The position numbers were made by a program, and so were the translations under genes. From Acinetobacter sp. HY1485 (lineage in GTDB: Bacteria > Pseudomonadota > Gammaproteobacteria > Pseudomonadales > Moraxellaceae): a DNA stretch of 34,597 nucleotides. Within the stretch, counting starts at the first letter, position 1; each line of letters starts with the position of its first letter. The stretch covers positions 1 to 34,597 of the forward strand of contig NZ_JANKZG010000015.1 of the NCBI RefSeq assembly GCF_027568475.1. Reading direction: 5' to 3'. The notes under the pieces are model-generated. The model made no database searches. It saw only the letters and a program-made list of their open reading frames with translations, and was not told the DNA's origin. Below are positions 18,401-27,853 of this stretch, one piece after another.

Positions 18401-21400
18401 TTTGTATTAATATAATCAGCTGTTAATTTTGCAGGTAGAGCCTCAACTTGATTGCGTGTGGTCGTTGTTTTTGATTTATTATATTTGATACCTATAAAAG
18501 AAAGCCCTGTAAAAGATGATTTCGTTTTTGTATCTATCTTTGAAGATTCTTGTGCCTCTACACTATATAGATTAATTTCACCTCCAGAACGTAAAGCAAG
18601 ATTTCCACCATTTGCCTGTAAATTTGCTGAATAAATATCCACATTTGCATTTTTATCTTTACTTTCAATAAGAATATTTTTAGCTTGAATATCTACGCCT
18701 ATTGGATCGATATTATTAAACTCTTTTTTTATAGTTGTTACTTTTTTCTTAAAACCCCATGCAGACTTCTTTCTTTTTATACTAAAAGAATTATCTACAC
18801 TTTGCTCAAATGCAGCATCTAAGACGATATTCTTATTTGCTTCAATTTTGACATCACCTTCAGATGCAGAAATTTGTGTAGATTGTAGTACGAGATTATC
18901 TGTATCACTTTTACCAGTTACTCTGATATTCACACCTTTTGGACCAATTAAGGTTGTTGGTGCAATGATTGTTCGCATACTATAGTTTTTATCAGTTTCT
19001 ATCCCTTTTTCATAAAAATTAGTATGTCCATCAATAATTACAGCCGCATCTAAAACTGGCTTAAAATTTGTTTCTTTTCTAGTTTGTAATACATATTGAT
19101 CTTTTAAATGGCCTAATGCTTCTATATCAATTAACCCACTATTTGCCTCTAAGGTTGCACCACTAATCGATATGCCTTGACCTGCTAATAAATTAATATT
19201 ACCAGTTTGAGCTTTTAATGCTGCTTCGGCATGTTCAAAGCCTGTAATATCTTTATTAAAAAAATCTACAGAACGTTTAGAATATGCAATTTCGTCCTGA
19301 TATGTTTTTTCTAATTCTAGTAATTTTTTATATTTTATTGTTACTTTTTCTTGCAGAACCTTAATTTCTTTTAAAAGACCTGCTCCAAAAGTATTACCAA
19401 GGCTAATTTGCTTTTTAATATTTTCTAGATCTTTTTTATACTGTTTATATTCATTACTTTGCTGCAATTCCTTAAGCTGATTTTCATTAAATGAATAAAT
19501 TTGCTGTTCATCTGCTAAAAGATTAGCAAATTTTTTATTTGTAAATGTATTTTTAACACCATCTATAATCAAATCATCTGATTTTGCAATAATATTAATA
19601 TTTTTTGCTGCGTCTAAGTGTGATCCTTGAATATCAACTTTGTCACCTTGCAGATAAATAGATCCCTTCTGAGAATTTAGATTTAAAACCTGCTCAGAGC
19701 CGTTACCATTCGCTCCACCATGGCCGATTAAGCCTAAAGTATTATTTTCAGATACAAGTTTAATATCATTAGCTGCATTGAATGTATGAATTTTTGGGTC
19801 TAATAACAGCTCACGCTTTGTCTGAATAGTTAAAGCACCATTTAAGTGATTAAATTGATTATCTTTTTGTAAGAACGGTGTTTCAGTAGTTTCTAAATTT
19901 ACCTGACCTTTTGAAACTAGGATATCACTATCTAATAAAATACTACCTGCTTTTAGACTCGTATTTTTAACCTGAAGTGGCTGAAGAGTTTTTAAAGATA
20001 ATATTCCTTGAGCATTTAAATTAACAGTATTTGTATCAGGATCCCAAACTGTTGCCCACGAATCATTTGCTTTTTGTGCATTTATGTAAAGACGTTTTTT
20101 ACTATCTAAAACCAAATGTTGCTGACTATCAATATTACTATTATGTAACATCATAGAGTCAGCACTTTTAAGTTCTGTTGTACCTTTAGAACTAATGTCT
20201 GTATTGCTTAACTCAACGGAGTTCTTTGAACTGCTTAAAGCAATATCTTTTCCTTTAATACTGGTTCTTTTATTATTTTCCTCTAATGTACTTAACTTCC
20301 CATTTACAGAAATATTAATATTTCCTTGTGTAGTTTCTATATTACTGCCTTTAATATAAAGCTGACCTTCATCTACTAATTGTTGTGTACTTTTTTTGGT
20401 AGTAAGACTAATGTCCCGTTTTGCCCGAAGACTCGCTTGTTGTATATCTATATCTGCCCCTTGTAAGCGAATACCTCCTTCGGTTTGCAAATTTACATCT
20501 TTTGTCTCGGTATGCTGAAGTGTAAGTTTCCCAGCTTTAGATGTTAGTACAATGTCGCCATTTGAATTTATTAAATATACATATGGATTTATTGTTAAAT
20601 GATCACCACTTTGAACTTGAAGTAAACCATTGAATGGTTTGTAAATGGCATCTCTTACTAAGATATCTGTTTTTTGTGCAGTCAGTGCAATAGGCCCTAG
20701 TGTTTGCAGTGACCATCCTGCATTTGTAATAACTGCTCCACCTTTTAATTCAGTATTACGAATAAATTGATGTTTACCACTATTTAAAGATAATACGCCT
20801 TGGCTATTTAAACTTAACTTTCGAGAGGTAACAGGAGCTCCCCAATCAACCCAGCCTTTACCATTAGACTGACTATTTAAATACAAGTGATTTCCAGAAC
20901 TTATCAACGTATTGTGAACTGAATAACTATTGATACCTTTTAAATATAAATCCTGATTTGCATTAATAGTTATATCTTTTTTAGAATTAATATCTACATT
21001 ATTTAAGTCAATATTACGGCTTGCTTTAAATGTAACATCATTAGCCTGTAATGACGTTATTTGATCGTTGTGTTCAAAGGCTTGAATATCTTGTTTAGAA
21101 TCTAACAGGATGGCTCCTGTTGTACTCTTTATTTGTGCACCGCTAAGCTGAATATCTCCTTTTTCTAAAGATACAGCTTTAATATCACTTTCTGCATTGA
21201 TTTGTGTTGTACTAGCTTCCTTTATCGCTAAATTAACATTACCCTGTGCATAAATATTTATACCTGCACTTTTGGAAGTTAAATGAGATCCTTGTGCTTG
21301 CACATGCCCTTTTAAAGCTGTTAATTCAAGTTGATCTTGTACTTCAAATGTTTTACCAACTAAATTCAGATCACTATTTTGTGTCGTCAGCGATAAATCT

Positions 21401-23247
21401 GATTGCGATTTGAGTGTTTGAGATACTTTAATGGAATTTGCATTAACCTCTAAATTACCTACTGTCTCAAGATTTATTTGTTCAAGATTTGCTTCACCTT
21501 CTACCTGTACATTTAAGTTTCCGGCAATTAAAGGTAACTTTTTAATTGGGTTACTCCAAATTAAATTTTCACCCGTATAGATATTAATATCTTTTAGAAA
21601 AACTAAATTTTCCTCTAATATAGGAGTAAATGTAAAATCTTTAAGCTCAATGCGTCCACTGCTGTAAAAAGTTATATCACCACCTGCATCTAACGTTGTA
21701 TCTTGTAACGTCAGTTTACCTAAATTCTTTTTTTCATTTATACTTTGTAAAACAATATCACCAGCAGCTGTTGTAATATTAGCACCTGTTGCTTTGAACT
21801 CACCATTAGTTAGTGCTGTGATGTTGTCTAATGCATTTAGTTGGCTTGCTTTATTTAACTGAATACGATCTTTTGCAGATAAAATAATATTACCTTGACT
21901 GTTAACTACTGCACCTGCATCAATATTAATTGTTTGTCCATAGAGTTCAGCAGAACCTAATATGCCATCTTTAGTAATTTTTCCATCTGGCTTGAGGTTA
22001 ATAGTTTTTTCAGCAATTAACTGAATACGTGAACCATCTTGCGTAGTTTTAATTTGATTATGGTAAATATTGATATCATTGCTTGAATTTAGTGATACCA
22101 AATTTGGACTTTGGATTAAACCATCTGAATTAATATCCCCTGTCACACCTATTGATGTAGTTTGTAAACTTACAATTCCATCTTTCTGATCGGTAGTTTC
22201 AATTTTTCCCCAGCGATTTTCAATTTTACCAGCACTTGTAATTACTAAATTTTTATTTGCTTGCAATGTACCTGCATTTTGAACGCCTAAACCTTGTTCT
22301 GTTGCAATAAGGTAAATATTATCTGCATACATTCCTCCAAGGTTTTTTACATCTACTGCAAAGTTCGAGGCTTTATTTTTTGCATCTTGTACAACAGGAC
22401 GTTGTGTTTTTTCATCAATTTCGTTTGCACCTGTCACAACTAAAGCATCTGCATTTACATGCATTTGAGCATTTAAATCTAAAGCACGCGTATAAATATC
22501 TACATAGTTTGCATTATTTTTATTTCCTCCTAATCCTAATGAAGAACCAGTTGGTGCATTAATATTTACTTTACCTTGTTGAATATTATACTTTTGAATA
22601 CTTCCGTCCGTATTTAAAACAGGTGTTCCTGTTGTAAGTGTCGCACGGTTAGTGTTGATAAAACCTCCCCCTTTGATGTTAATTCCTGCAGGATTAGCAA
22701 TAATCACATCTGCCATTTGTCCAGCAACTTCTAAGTTACCTTCAAATCGTGATGCACCTCCTTTAACTTCATTCAAAATAACACGTGCTTCACCTTTTTG
22801 TAACAATGGGTTTGCACTTACACTTTGAACTAATTGCGAACGTCCACCTGTACGACTGTTATTTAAAACTAATCCTTCATTTAGTACATCAAAGCTTTGA
22901 TAGATATTGTGTGAAACCCCATTTCTAGGTGTCTGAATATTTACAACTGGTACGATTTTTCCTGCTGCCGTTTTTCCTGCTGCAATGACAGCACGCTGAT
23001 TAGCTCCAGCTGATTGATCTGCTTGTACTTGAGCATATAAAGATGAAAAAGGAGTAAGGAAACTCAAGCTTAGAACTAATGCTTTAACTTGCCATAATTG
23101 ATTAAATGACACCTCTGCTTCTATTGTAGTATTTTTAACAGCAACTGACTGCCCTGAACTTTTACTCTGACTCTTTGCATTTTCAGCAACAGCCATAAAA
23201 ATACCACGAGCTTTATTAAAAATAATACGATAACAATTCTTGTTCAT
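15430..23247 (-). CDS. cdiA: CdiA-type two-partner-secreted contact-dependent inhibition effector with Hint and nuclease domains
   Basis: This 2605-aa surface stick delivers a C-terminal toxin into neighbouring cells. An extended signal peptide (residues 1-73, MNKNCYRIIF start) precedes a TPS secretion domain (about 75-330, with NPAGINIKGGGFIN). FHA-type beta-helix repeats run to about 1235 and include an internal duplication near 770-910 and 1035-1170. A coiled-coil-like insert lies at about 1235-1335, in the zone where CdiA proteins carry receptor-binding regions. FHA-2-like repeats follow (about 1350-1680), then a DUF637-like pretoxin segment (about 1750-1900). A Hint domain spans 2274-2412, with Cys2274 in CFTAGT, TAEHPFW, and terminal WAHN. 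Residues 2413-2605 form an Endonuclease_NS_2-like toxin with DHGGH at 2514-2518 and a downstream NIVPMN. It starts 35 bases after cdiB. The domain calls come from motif reading; the target cell receptor is unknown. Confidence 0.93.
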   Translation of the reverse strand: MNKNCYRIIFNKARGIFMAVAENAKSQSKSSGQSVAVKNTTIEAEVSFNQLWQVKALVLSLSFLTPFSSLYAQVQADQSAGANQRAVIAAGKTAAGKIVPVVNIQTPRNGVSHNIYQSFDVLNEGLVLNNSRTGGRSQLVQSVSANPLLQKGEARVILNEVKGGASRFEGNLEVAGQMADVIIANPAGINIKGGGFINTNRATLTTGTPVLNTDGSIQKYNIQQGKVNINAPTGSSLGLGGNKNNANYVDIYTRALDLNAQMHVNADALVVTGANEIDEKTQRPVVQDAKNKASNFAVDVKNLGGMYADNIYLIATEQGLGVQNAGTLQANKNLVITSAGKIENRWGKIETTDQKDGIVSLQTTSIGVTGDINSDGLIQSPNLVSLNSSNDINIYHNQIKTTQDGSRIQLIAEKTINLKPDGKITKDGILGSAELYGQTINIDAGAVVNSQGNIILSAKDRIQLNKASQLNALDNITALTNGEFKATGANITTAAGDIVLQSINEKKNLGKLTLQDTTLDAGGDITFYSSGRIELKDFTFTPILEENLVFLKDINIYTGENLIWSNPIKKLPLIAGNLNVQVEGEANLEQINLETVGNLEVNANSIKVSQTLKSQSDLSLTTQNSDLNLVGKTFEVQDQLELTALKGHVQAQGSHLTSKSAGINIYAQGNVNLAIKEASTTQINAESDIKAVSLEKGDIQLSGAQIKSTTGAILLDSKQDIQAFEHNDQITSLQANDVTFKASRNIDLNNVDINSKKDITINANQDLYLKGINSYSVHNTLISSGNHLYLNSQSNGKGWVDWGAPVTSRKLSLNSQGVLSLNSGKHQFIRNTELKGGAVITNAGWSLQTLGPIALTAQKTDILVRDAIYKPFNGLLQVQSGDHLTINPYVYLINSNGDIVLTSKAGKLTLQHTETKDVNLQTEGGIRLQGADIDIQQASLRAKRDISLTTKKSTQQLVDEGQLYIKGSNIETTQGNINISVNGKLSTLEENNKRTSIKGKDIALSSSKNSVELSNTDISSKGTTELKSADSMMLHNSNIDSQQHLVLDSKKRLYINAQKANDSWATVWDPDTNTVNLNAQGILSLKTLQPLQVKNTSLKAGSILLDSDILVSKGQVNLETTETPFLQKDNQFNHLNGALTIQTKRELLLDPKIHTFNAANDIKLVSENNTLGLIGHGGANGNGSEQVLNLNSQKGSIYLQGDKVDIQGSHLDAAKNINIIAKSDDLIIDGVKNTFTNKKFANLLADEQQIYSFNENQLKELQQSNEYKQYKKDLENIKKQISLGNTFGAGLLKEIKVLQEKVTIKYKKLLELEKTYQDEIAYSKRSVDFFNKDITGFEHAEAALKAQTGNINLLAGQGISISGATLEANSGLIDIEALGHLKDQYVLQTRKETNFKPVLDAAVIIDGHTNFYEKGIETDKNYSMRTIIAPTTLIGPKGVNIRVTGKSDTDNLVLQSTQISASEGDVKIEANKNIVLDAAFEQSVDNSFSIKRKKSAWGFKKKVTTIKKEFNNIDPIGVDIQAKNILIESKDKNANVDIYSANLQANGGNLALRSGGEINLYSVEAQESSKIDTKTKSSFTGLSFIGIKYNKSKTTTTRNQVEALPAKLTADYINTKSDSDTRLEGTEFNYLKGASIEAGGKLILLGAKSTETETLKSEKNYVVWQATQDKGFVKETAQLPTFNGSGVTSTFKAAGGLEVQIPISEKDSKKKELRDEIVKLAKQPGNEYLNDFIKRDDVNWQEIILAQKDWDYKSQGLTAAGAALLAIALAIATGGAGVAALGTTAVGATTTTVAGITVATSAGYTTAGVMLNAAVTSLATQASISLVNNGGDLSKTFKDLGKKEAVKSLVTSVVTAGVLNGLGNTSFMKDMSKLTEAKSAVVDQITGRIATGLVNAGATAAVTTVVNGDSFSDALTSALASNAAAQLQAGLSQQIHGLESNNFDTRYVLHKIAHAASGCVSAKVGQGSCEAGAIGAVVGEVVAEELDKKVNTSTMTAAELAKHQQKVRDISKLAAASVATATGHDVNVAANSAETAVQNNRQLRKTEKEKIEKLSKGDTEKEKRLFIAACGLINCGDSAKNTEAYESLKLLQDLGKSSEFSGERALLDQQNIKPLIPYVHFSKLGEQNERLFYNTSFDNFVDSYYTPYDNKYAISVRIDGGVKFGSGALGVLGAGGLCETVVGCVFSAPLFVHSGTQLTAGGKQVWTGIPQNTATAQILAKASGMSVEKAEFVADAVAMAGNIVSLRNGLTLKLSDSIARDASSAQKAVDNPQCFTAGTLIETSEGLKPIETFTGGELVWSRNDKTFEYGYRPVVDTKRTENQPIFKVIVQNQLGQQEILETTAEHPFWIKNYGWLKASLLQTGMILLDRNDQHLTIVSQHLIPNHFDTVYNIEIQGFHTYHVGNFGIWAHNADCLKTTAQISLKPQSPINASPITAIDYKYVELQAGQTGAWNKVANKPEPNTVYKFDNGYTYKTDEVGRVNSVEANLKLEKNDRNNYQQKISGKNNGRLDDDHGGHLLASMFNGPGEGVNIVPMNKTFNGSSGRWYQLETYWKNSLNEGKNVQVHIQPIYFDTSKRPSGFIVNQIVNGKKQPSVRLQNTPTGK

Positions 23248-23282
23248 AACAATGGATATCTCAAATATTTACGAGAAAAAAA

Positions 23283-25025
23283 TTAATAACTAAAATTTAA
23301 ACTAAAGCCAGCTGTCCAATCTTTCGAAACTGACTTCGGAGCAATAACACCATGACCAACAAATGTGTCTAAATAGAACCCATAAGAATATGTACGTAGC
23401 CCCAACACACTTCCCATTAAATAACGCTGGTTATTAAAACTGTTTGAACCATTAACCCAGCCTTGATCTATCCCTAAATACATTTGTGTATTCTTAATAG
23501 GAATATTCATACTTATTTCTTGCTGTAAATAATGCCCACTATCTCCAACAAGCATATTATTTCCATCAAAACCACGAACACTATATCGACCACCTATATA
23601 AAATCGGTCTTGAGGTACTAATATTTGTGGTGCATATTGGCCATGCCAGTTCAGACGATATTGAGCAGGAGAATTTAATAAAGTAATAGGCATATTTACA
23701 CGTATATCTGCACTCCAAATAGGAGCACGCGCATAGCCTTCACTTGGGAGGAGGTTTTGATTAATATCATGTATATCTTCTTCAGGAGCACGTTTAGCTT
23801 TAAGTGCACCACTTCCACGACGGTAATCAATACTTGCATCAACTAAAGTCTGACCAAGATATTGCTTATGCTTTAATCCTAAATTCCAACCTGTCGTTCG
23901 ACGACGTTGAACCTCAATTTCTAGATCATCAATAAAATTTTGACTACTTCGATGATAGCCTCTTGTATAGATACTCGTTTTATAATTAGTACCTCTAGAG
24001 ACCAAACGTGAAAGGGTAATATTTGTTTGCTCACTATTGCCATGATAAAGCAAAGGTGCTTTATAACCAGCGACACGTTGGTCATAATAAGATCGGTTAT
24101 AACTTAAATTTAAATTGTAATAACGATATGGAACTTCATAGCTTAAATAACTATTATAATTACGGTCATAGTGCCAATTATCTATTGATCGACTATAATT
24201 TGCACTCAACGTATCATTGAACCCTACCACATTATTTAATGTTGCTCCTAAACTCAGGTTATAGATACCGTTTGTTTTACCTCCAGAATCATCTAAGCCC
24301 ATATTCACATTGAGTTTTTTATATCCTGTAGAAATTAACTCTACATCGCTATAACCCAAGCAATTTTCTTCTTTTATCGGCTGAAGTTCGAGTTTTACAG
24401 CTAAATCTGAAATACCTTTAAGATTATCAATCCCTTGATCAAGTACACGAATATTTAGTGCATCATGTTCCTTAACTGCAAATGCTGCACGTAATTGCGA
24501 TTGAGATAAGCTAGCTTTTGGATCTGTTTGTATAAACTGACCAAAACGGCCTACTAAGAGAGTAAAAACTAATTTCTTCTGACTTGCTAAGTCTTGTGGT
24601 TCTACACTGACTGTAGAAGTAATATAGCCTTTTATAATTAACTCATTTTGTAAAAAGTTAAGAATACGATGTAAGCTTTTTGTACCAACACATTCACCGG
24701 TTACTTTATTCTTTTTTTTATCATCTAAAGATTGAAGCAAAAAATTAAATTGTTTTTTTTCCTGAATACTTCTTTCATTTAAAATGATCAAATCAAGCTG
24801 TTCTACAGTAAAACACACTTCCTCTTTTTCAATTAAATTCTTTATATCATTTACACCTTGATAAGGTGATGTCGGTATAAATTTTTCAATTTGACGCTGA
24901 TCTTCGATTTGTTTAATTTTTTGACCATTTTGAATAACTGTATTTAAACTATGGTCCTCTTCTGCGTATATATAAGGAGAATACAAGCAGCTACCAAGTA
25001 AGATACAAATAGACTTTTTCAACAT
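23283..25025 (-). CDS. cdiB: CdiB/FhaC-type TpsB outer-membrane transporter
   Basis: This Omp85-superfamily 16-stranded barrel exports CdiA across the outer membrane. The preferred ATG at 25025 gives 580 aa with a signal peptide (LKKSICILLGSCLYSPYIYA). The frame extends to a TTG at 25049, but that start would put eight residues before the signal peptide. POTRA domains fill about residues 50-220, including VCFTVEQLDLI and the GYITSTVSVEPQDL strand. The barrel follows, with the conserved loop-6 motif VRGFDG and a C-terminal aromatic FSLNFSY end. It is the first gene of cdiB-cdiA-cdiI. No strong promoter is obvious in the AT-rich 25030-25400 region. Confidence 0.93.
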   Translation of the reverse strand: MLKKSICILLGSCLYSPYIYAEEDHSLNTVIQNGQKIKQIEDQRQIEKFIPTSPYQGVNDIKNLIEKEEVCFTVEQLDLIILNERSIQEKKQFNFLLQSLDDKKKNKVTGECVGTKSLHRILNFLQNELIIKGYITSTVSVEPQDLASQKKLVFTLLVGRFGQFIQTDPKASLSQSQLRAAFAVKEHDALNIRVLDQGIDNLKGISDLAVKLELQPIKEENCLGYSDVELISTGYKKLNVNMGLDDSGGKTNGIYNLSLGATLNNVVGFNDTLSANYSRSIDNWHYDRNYNSYLSYEVPYRYYNLNLSYNRSYYDQRVAGYKAPLLYHGNSEQTNITLSRLVSRGTNYKTSIYTRGYHRSSQNFIDDLEIEVQRRRTTGWNLGLKHKQYLGQTLVDASIDYRRGSGALKAKRAPEEDIHDINQNLLPSEGYARAPIWSADIRVNMPITLLNSPAQYRLNWHGQYAPQILVPQDRFYIGGRYSVRGFDGNNMLVGDSGHYLQQEISMNIPIKNTQMYLGIDQGWVNGSNSFNNQRYLMGSVLGLRTYSYGFYLDTFVGHGVIAPKSVSKDWTAGFSLNFSY

Positions 25026-25545
25026 GGGGGAAGATTTTGCAACAAACAAACTATTTTAATACAAAAAATACATAATTAATACAATATTGTAGAAATATAT
25101 ATCAATTAAGTTCTATATATAAAATTTTTACTAAAAAAATTAATACTATAAGCTATTGTCCATTAACTGGACTTGTAATCAAACTATTACTTTCTAGGAT
25201 GAGTAAAGACTTGTATTTTCTAGTTACTTATTTTAAAGATGTAACTTTATATACTTTAGTAAAAATTAATTTTTAAATTTAAAAGTGTCATGTCAATTTA
25301 TTTCTAATATTAATTTAAAATGACAAGGATAAGTTCTAAATTGAAAACGTAAAAATAGGGTGAAGTTCATCTTCACTAACGCCTTGAGCCTGCTTTAACT
25401 TGTCATACTCAAGCTTATAACGAGCAACAAAGATTGACTAGAATACGCAGATTTATAGCAAATGAAATTAAAGCATTTGTGCTAACCAAAGTCCGTTTCC
25501 TTCACTTATATTTCATCATATGCAACATGATTGTTTATAAAATAT
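25026..25545. other. AT-rich region upstream of cdiB
   Basis: This stretch must hold the cdiBAI promoter on the minus strand. One TTGATT element near 25186 is a possible -35, with only a weak -10 partner. No credible gene is visible on either strand. Confidence 0.5.
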
Positions 25546-25549
25546 ATGA

Positions 25550-26140
25550 ATTTCAATATCACCAAGACTTGTTGAGATTCTACTTAGATATTAATGGCGA
25601 TGGTATTACTCGGATGAAAGCAGAGTTGGCGGTATTTGTGAATTATTAAATGGTGTAAATAAAAATTATTAAATCAATTTTGAAGGCTACTCAAAGGATA
25701 TGTTTGGTAAAATAACTTATTTTCATAATGCTATATCACAACTATATAAGTGGTAGCAGATCAACACTATCCTAATAATAGTGGTAAATGCATGATTGGT
25801 GTAATTAATCCTGATTGTAGTGATGTATATTTTCCATGCTGGAAACAGAAACTTGAGGCACAAGATTATTGCAACAAATTTCAACCTTGTTTAGTGTTTA
25901 GTGTTTAGTGTTTAGTGTTTAGTGTTTAGTGTTTAGTGTTTAGTGTTTAGTGTTTAGTGTTTAGTGTTTAGTAATCGTAGCACCTGATAATGTAAAAGTT
26001 AAATAAATGGACAACAGGCACAAATACCGAGTAGTAATAGTTATAACTAAAGTGGGTAACAACCACAGTAGGGTTATCAATGTGCCAATAACCTATCAGC
26101 CACAAACTTCTGATTTAAATGATAATTTTCTGTTTTAAAG
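25550..26140 (+). pseudogene. Shattered gene of an unrecognised, cysteine-containing, possibly secreted protein
   Basis: Plus-strand fragments in changing frames read YSDESRVGGICELLNGVNKNY, a TAA, then INFEGYSKDMFGKITYFHNA, then after a shift VADQHYPNNSGKCMIG, VINPDCSDVYFPCW and KQKLEAQDYCNKFQP. Past the heptamer array it continues with VKVKWTTGTNTE and VGNNHSRVINVPITYQ. The composition is protein-like, not random. The TAA sits where CAA would fit. No family recognised; the cysteines and NNSG/TTGTN content suggest an exported protein. Confidence 0.4.
25889..25972 (+). repeat. 12 perfect copies of the heptamer GTTTAGT
   Basis: Bases 25889-25972 are exactly twelve GTTTAGT units (84 bp) without spacers. 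The unit contains TAG, and with a 7-bp period every frame meets a stop each 21 bases, so the array cannot be read through. It splits the relic gene that surrounds it. Confidence 0.97.
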
Positions 26141-26180
26141 GAAATTCAAGAAGCAATGATAATTTAATCTATTTCTTTAA

Positions 26181-26205
26181 AAAAGAGCCAGAAAACGGCT
26201 CTTTT
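26181..26205 (-). terminator. Strong hairpin downstream of the alkaline phosphatase
   Basis: AAAAGAGCC pairs with GGCTCTTTT around AGAAAAC, with A-rich and T-rich flanks, so it can act in both directions. It lies 80 bases past the phosphatase stop. Confidence 0.85.
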
Positions 26206-26284
26206 TTCTTTGGTTTAATTTCAGCTAAAACATCAAAATAAGTTTTTAAATCTAATCTTTTTATACCAAAATTAAGGCAATGTA

Positions 26285-27853
26285 TTATTCCTGATAAGGC
26301 TTAATTGCTGTACCTTGAATGGCAATTTTCACCACATTAAATACATCTGTATTATCTATATATTTACCATCATTTAGTTTGGTATATTTAGCAAAGTTAG
26401 TATCTACACCATGAATGCGCTGTGCAAATAACTCAGAACCTGCACCCTTAGCCCAAAGCGGAACTAATGCATTTGAGTGATCGCCTGTCGGTCTAAATGA
26501 AAACTCAGGCATTTTATGTTTACCTTTATTTGCAATACTCGCAAAAGGAATAGTATTTGCGTCTTTGCCCATTGGCATACCATTATCATGGTCGGTAGTT
26601 ACAATGACTAAAGTATCATTCCAATTACTATTTTTCTCAACCCAATCAATAACTGTTTGAACTGAGTTATTAAAATCTTGTGTTTCTTCCACTAAACGAC
26701 CATATTCAGGCTCACTCGTGCATTTACCATAATTCCATTGTGAATTACATGAACTTGTATGCGCTGACCAATCTGTTGCACCCCCTTCAACCATTAGAAA
26801 AAAGCCATCTTTATTTTTACTTAAATGATTGATTGCACCCTGTGTCATTGTACTTAAGCTTGGTACTGTTTTTACAAAAGCATCACCCGACGGGTTTGAT
26901 TTGTCCTTACCAACAATTTCAACTTGACGTGCTTGTTGTAAAGTATTGGTAATTTCAGGTGAACCAAATATAGGCCCAGTATAGTTTTTACTACCATTTG
27001 CTAAAGCATCAAATTCACTTTTACTGCGAATAATATTCCATCCATATTGACTATTTTTAGGTGTTAAGTGCCCTGTTTGTAAATCATTCCAGTCTCGCTC
27101 TGAAATATAAGTATATTGTGATTTGCTATCACAGCCTATTTTCGACTCATCTACTACAAGTTTGTCACATGGTGTACCATTGATATTAAAACCAGGTGCA
27201 CCCGTTCCCATAATTAGGTCTAAATGGCCTTGAGAAAACATTTGATGCCCAATAGCATGGTAATTATTTCTAGAAATGTTCTGTGCACCAAATGCAGCAG
27301 GTGTTGCATGAGAAAATGGAACTGTTGTAATCACTCCAGTTGATTTACCAGCAGATTTTGCAATCAAAGTAATAAACTCAACTGGCTTACCATAATTATC
27401 AAAATTAATTGCATTATTATAGGTTTTAGTACCAGAAGCGAGTGCTGTACCTGCTGCTGCACTATCTGTTGGTGTTTTTGATAAATATTCATAGCCTTTA
27501 AATGGCAATTTAGCATTATTGGTTGGGGTTAAATCCCATGCCTGCTGAGGATCATAATTAATTGCAGAAACTGAGTTGTTTGTTGGTTCTTTTGATGCAT
27601 TTAAAGGATAAGTAGACATTGCATATTTTGCGGGGAATTTTGCATATGGAGCTTTTTGAATACCACCATACTGCCAATCTGCAGCCGCTTCCCAAGTACC
27701 AACACCTGCCCCATCATTAATTAACACAATAATATTTTTAGGTTGAGTGGATGGTTTTACCATAGAAGAAGCATGTGAATTATAATGATGTGCACCGCAA
27801 CCTGTTAAAGCAATAGATAAAAAGAGTGTAGAAAACTTTAATTGAGTGGTCAT
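26285..27853 (-). CDS. Alkaline phosphatase (PhoA family) lipoprotein
   Basis: This 522-aa phosphomonoesterase should release inorganic phosphate from organic esters outside the cytoplasm. A lipoprotein signal ends in LTGC, with Cys19 the lipid-attachment site. Family metal and nucleophile motifs are all present: Asp47 in LINDGAG, the nucleophile Ser131 in TPTDSAAAGTALASG, VPFSHATPAAF, the MVEGGATDWSAH block, TTDHDNG, and GDHSNA near the end. It appears complete and active. It stands alone with its own terminator. Upstream there is one TGTCATA half-site on the minus strand (27914-27920) but no full Pho box. Its membrane anchoring differs from free periplasmic E. coli PhoA. Confidence 0.93.
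   Translation of the reverse strand: MTTQLKFSTLFLSIALTGCGAHHYNSHASSMVKPSTQPKNIIVLINDGAGVGTWEAAADWQYGGIQKAPYAKFPAKYAMSTYPLNASKEPTNNSVSAINYDPQQAWDLTPTNNAKLPFKGYEYLSKTPTDSAAAGTALASGTKTYNNAINFDNYGKPVEFITLIAKSAGKSTGVITTVPFSHATPAAFGAQNISRNNYHAIGHQMFSQGHLDLIMGTGAPGFNINGTPCDKLVVDESKIGCDSKSQYTYISERDWNDLQTGHLTPKNSQYGWNIIRSKSEFDALANGSKNYTGPIFGSPEITNTLQQARQVEIVGKDKSNPSGDAFVKTVPSLSTMTQGAINHLSKNKDGFFLMVEGGATDWSAHTSSCNSQWNYGKCTSEPEYGRLVEETQDFNNSVQTVIDWVEKNSNWNDTLVIVTTDHDNGMPMGKDANTIPFASIANKGKHKMPEFSFRPTGDHSNALVPLWAKGAGSELFAQRIHGVDTNFAKYTKLNDGKYIDNTDVFNVVKIAIQGTAIKPYQE

Noticed and set aside
25434..25649. 71-codon plus-strand frame with DINGDGI, like a calcium-binding loop
   Set aside because: The neighbouring frame (YSDESRVGGICELLNG) continues into the relic protein downstream; a single short loop motif is not enough to support an EF-hand gene.
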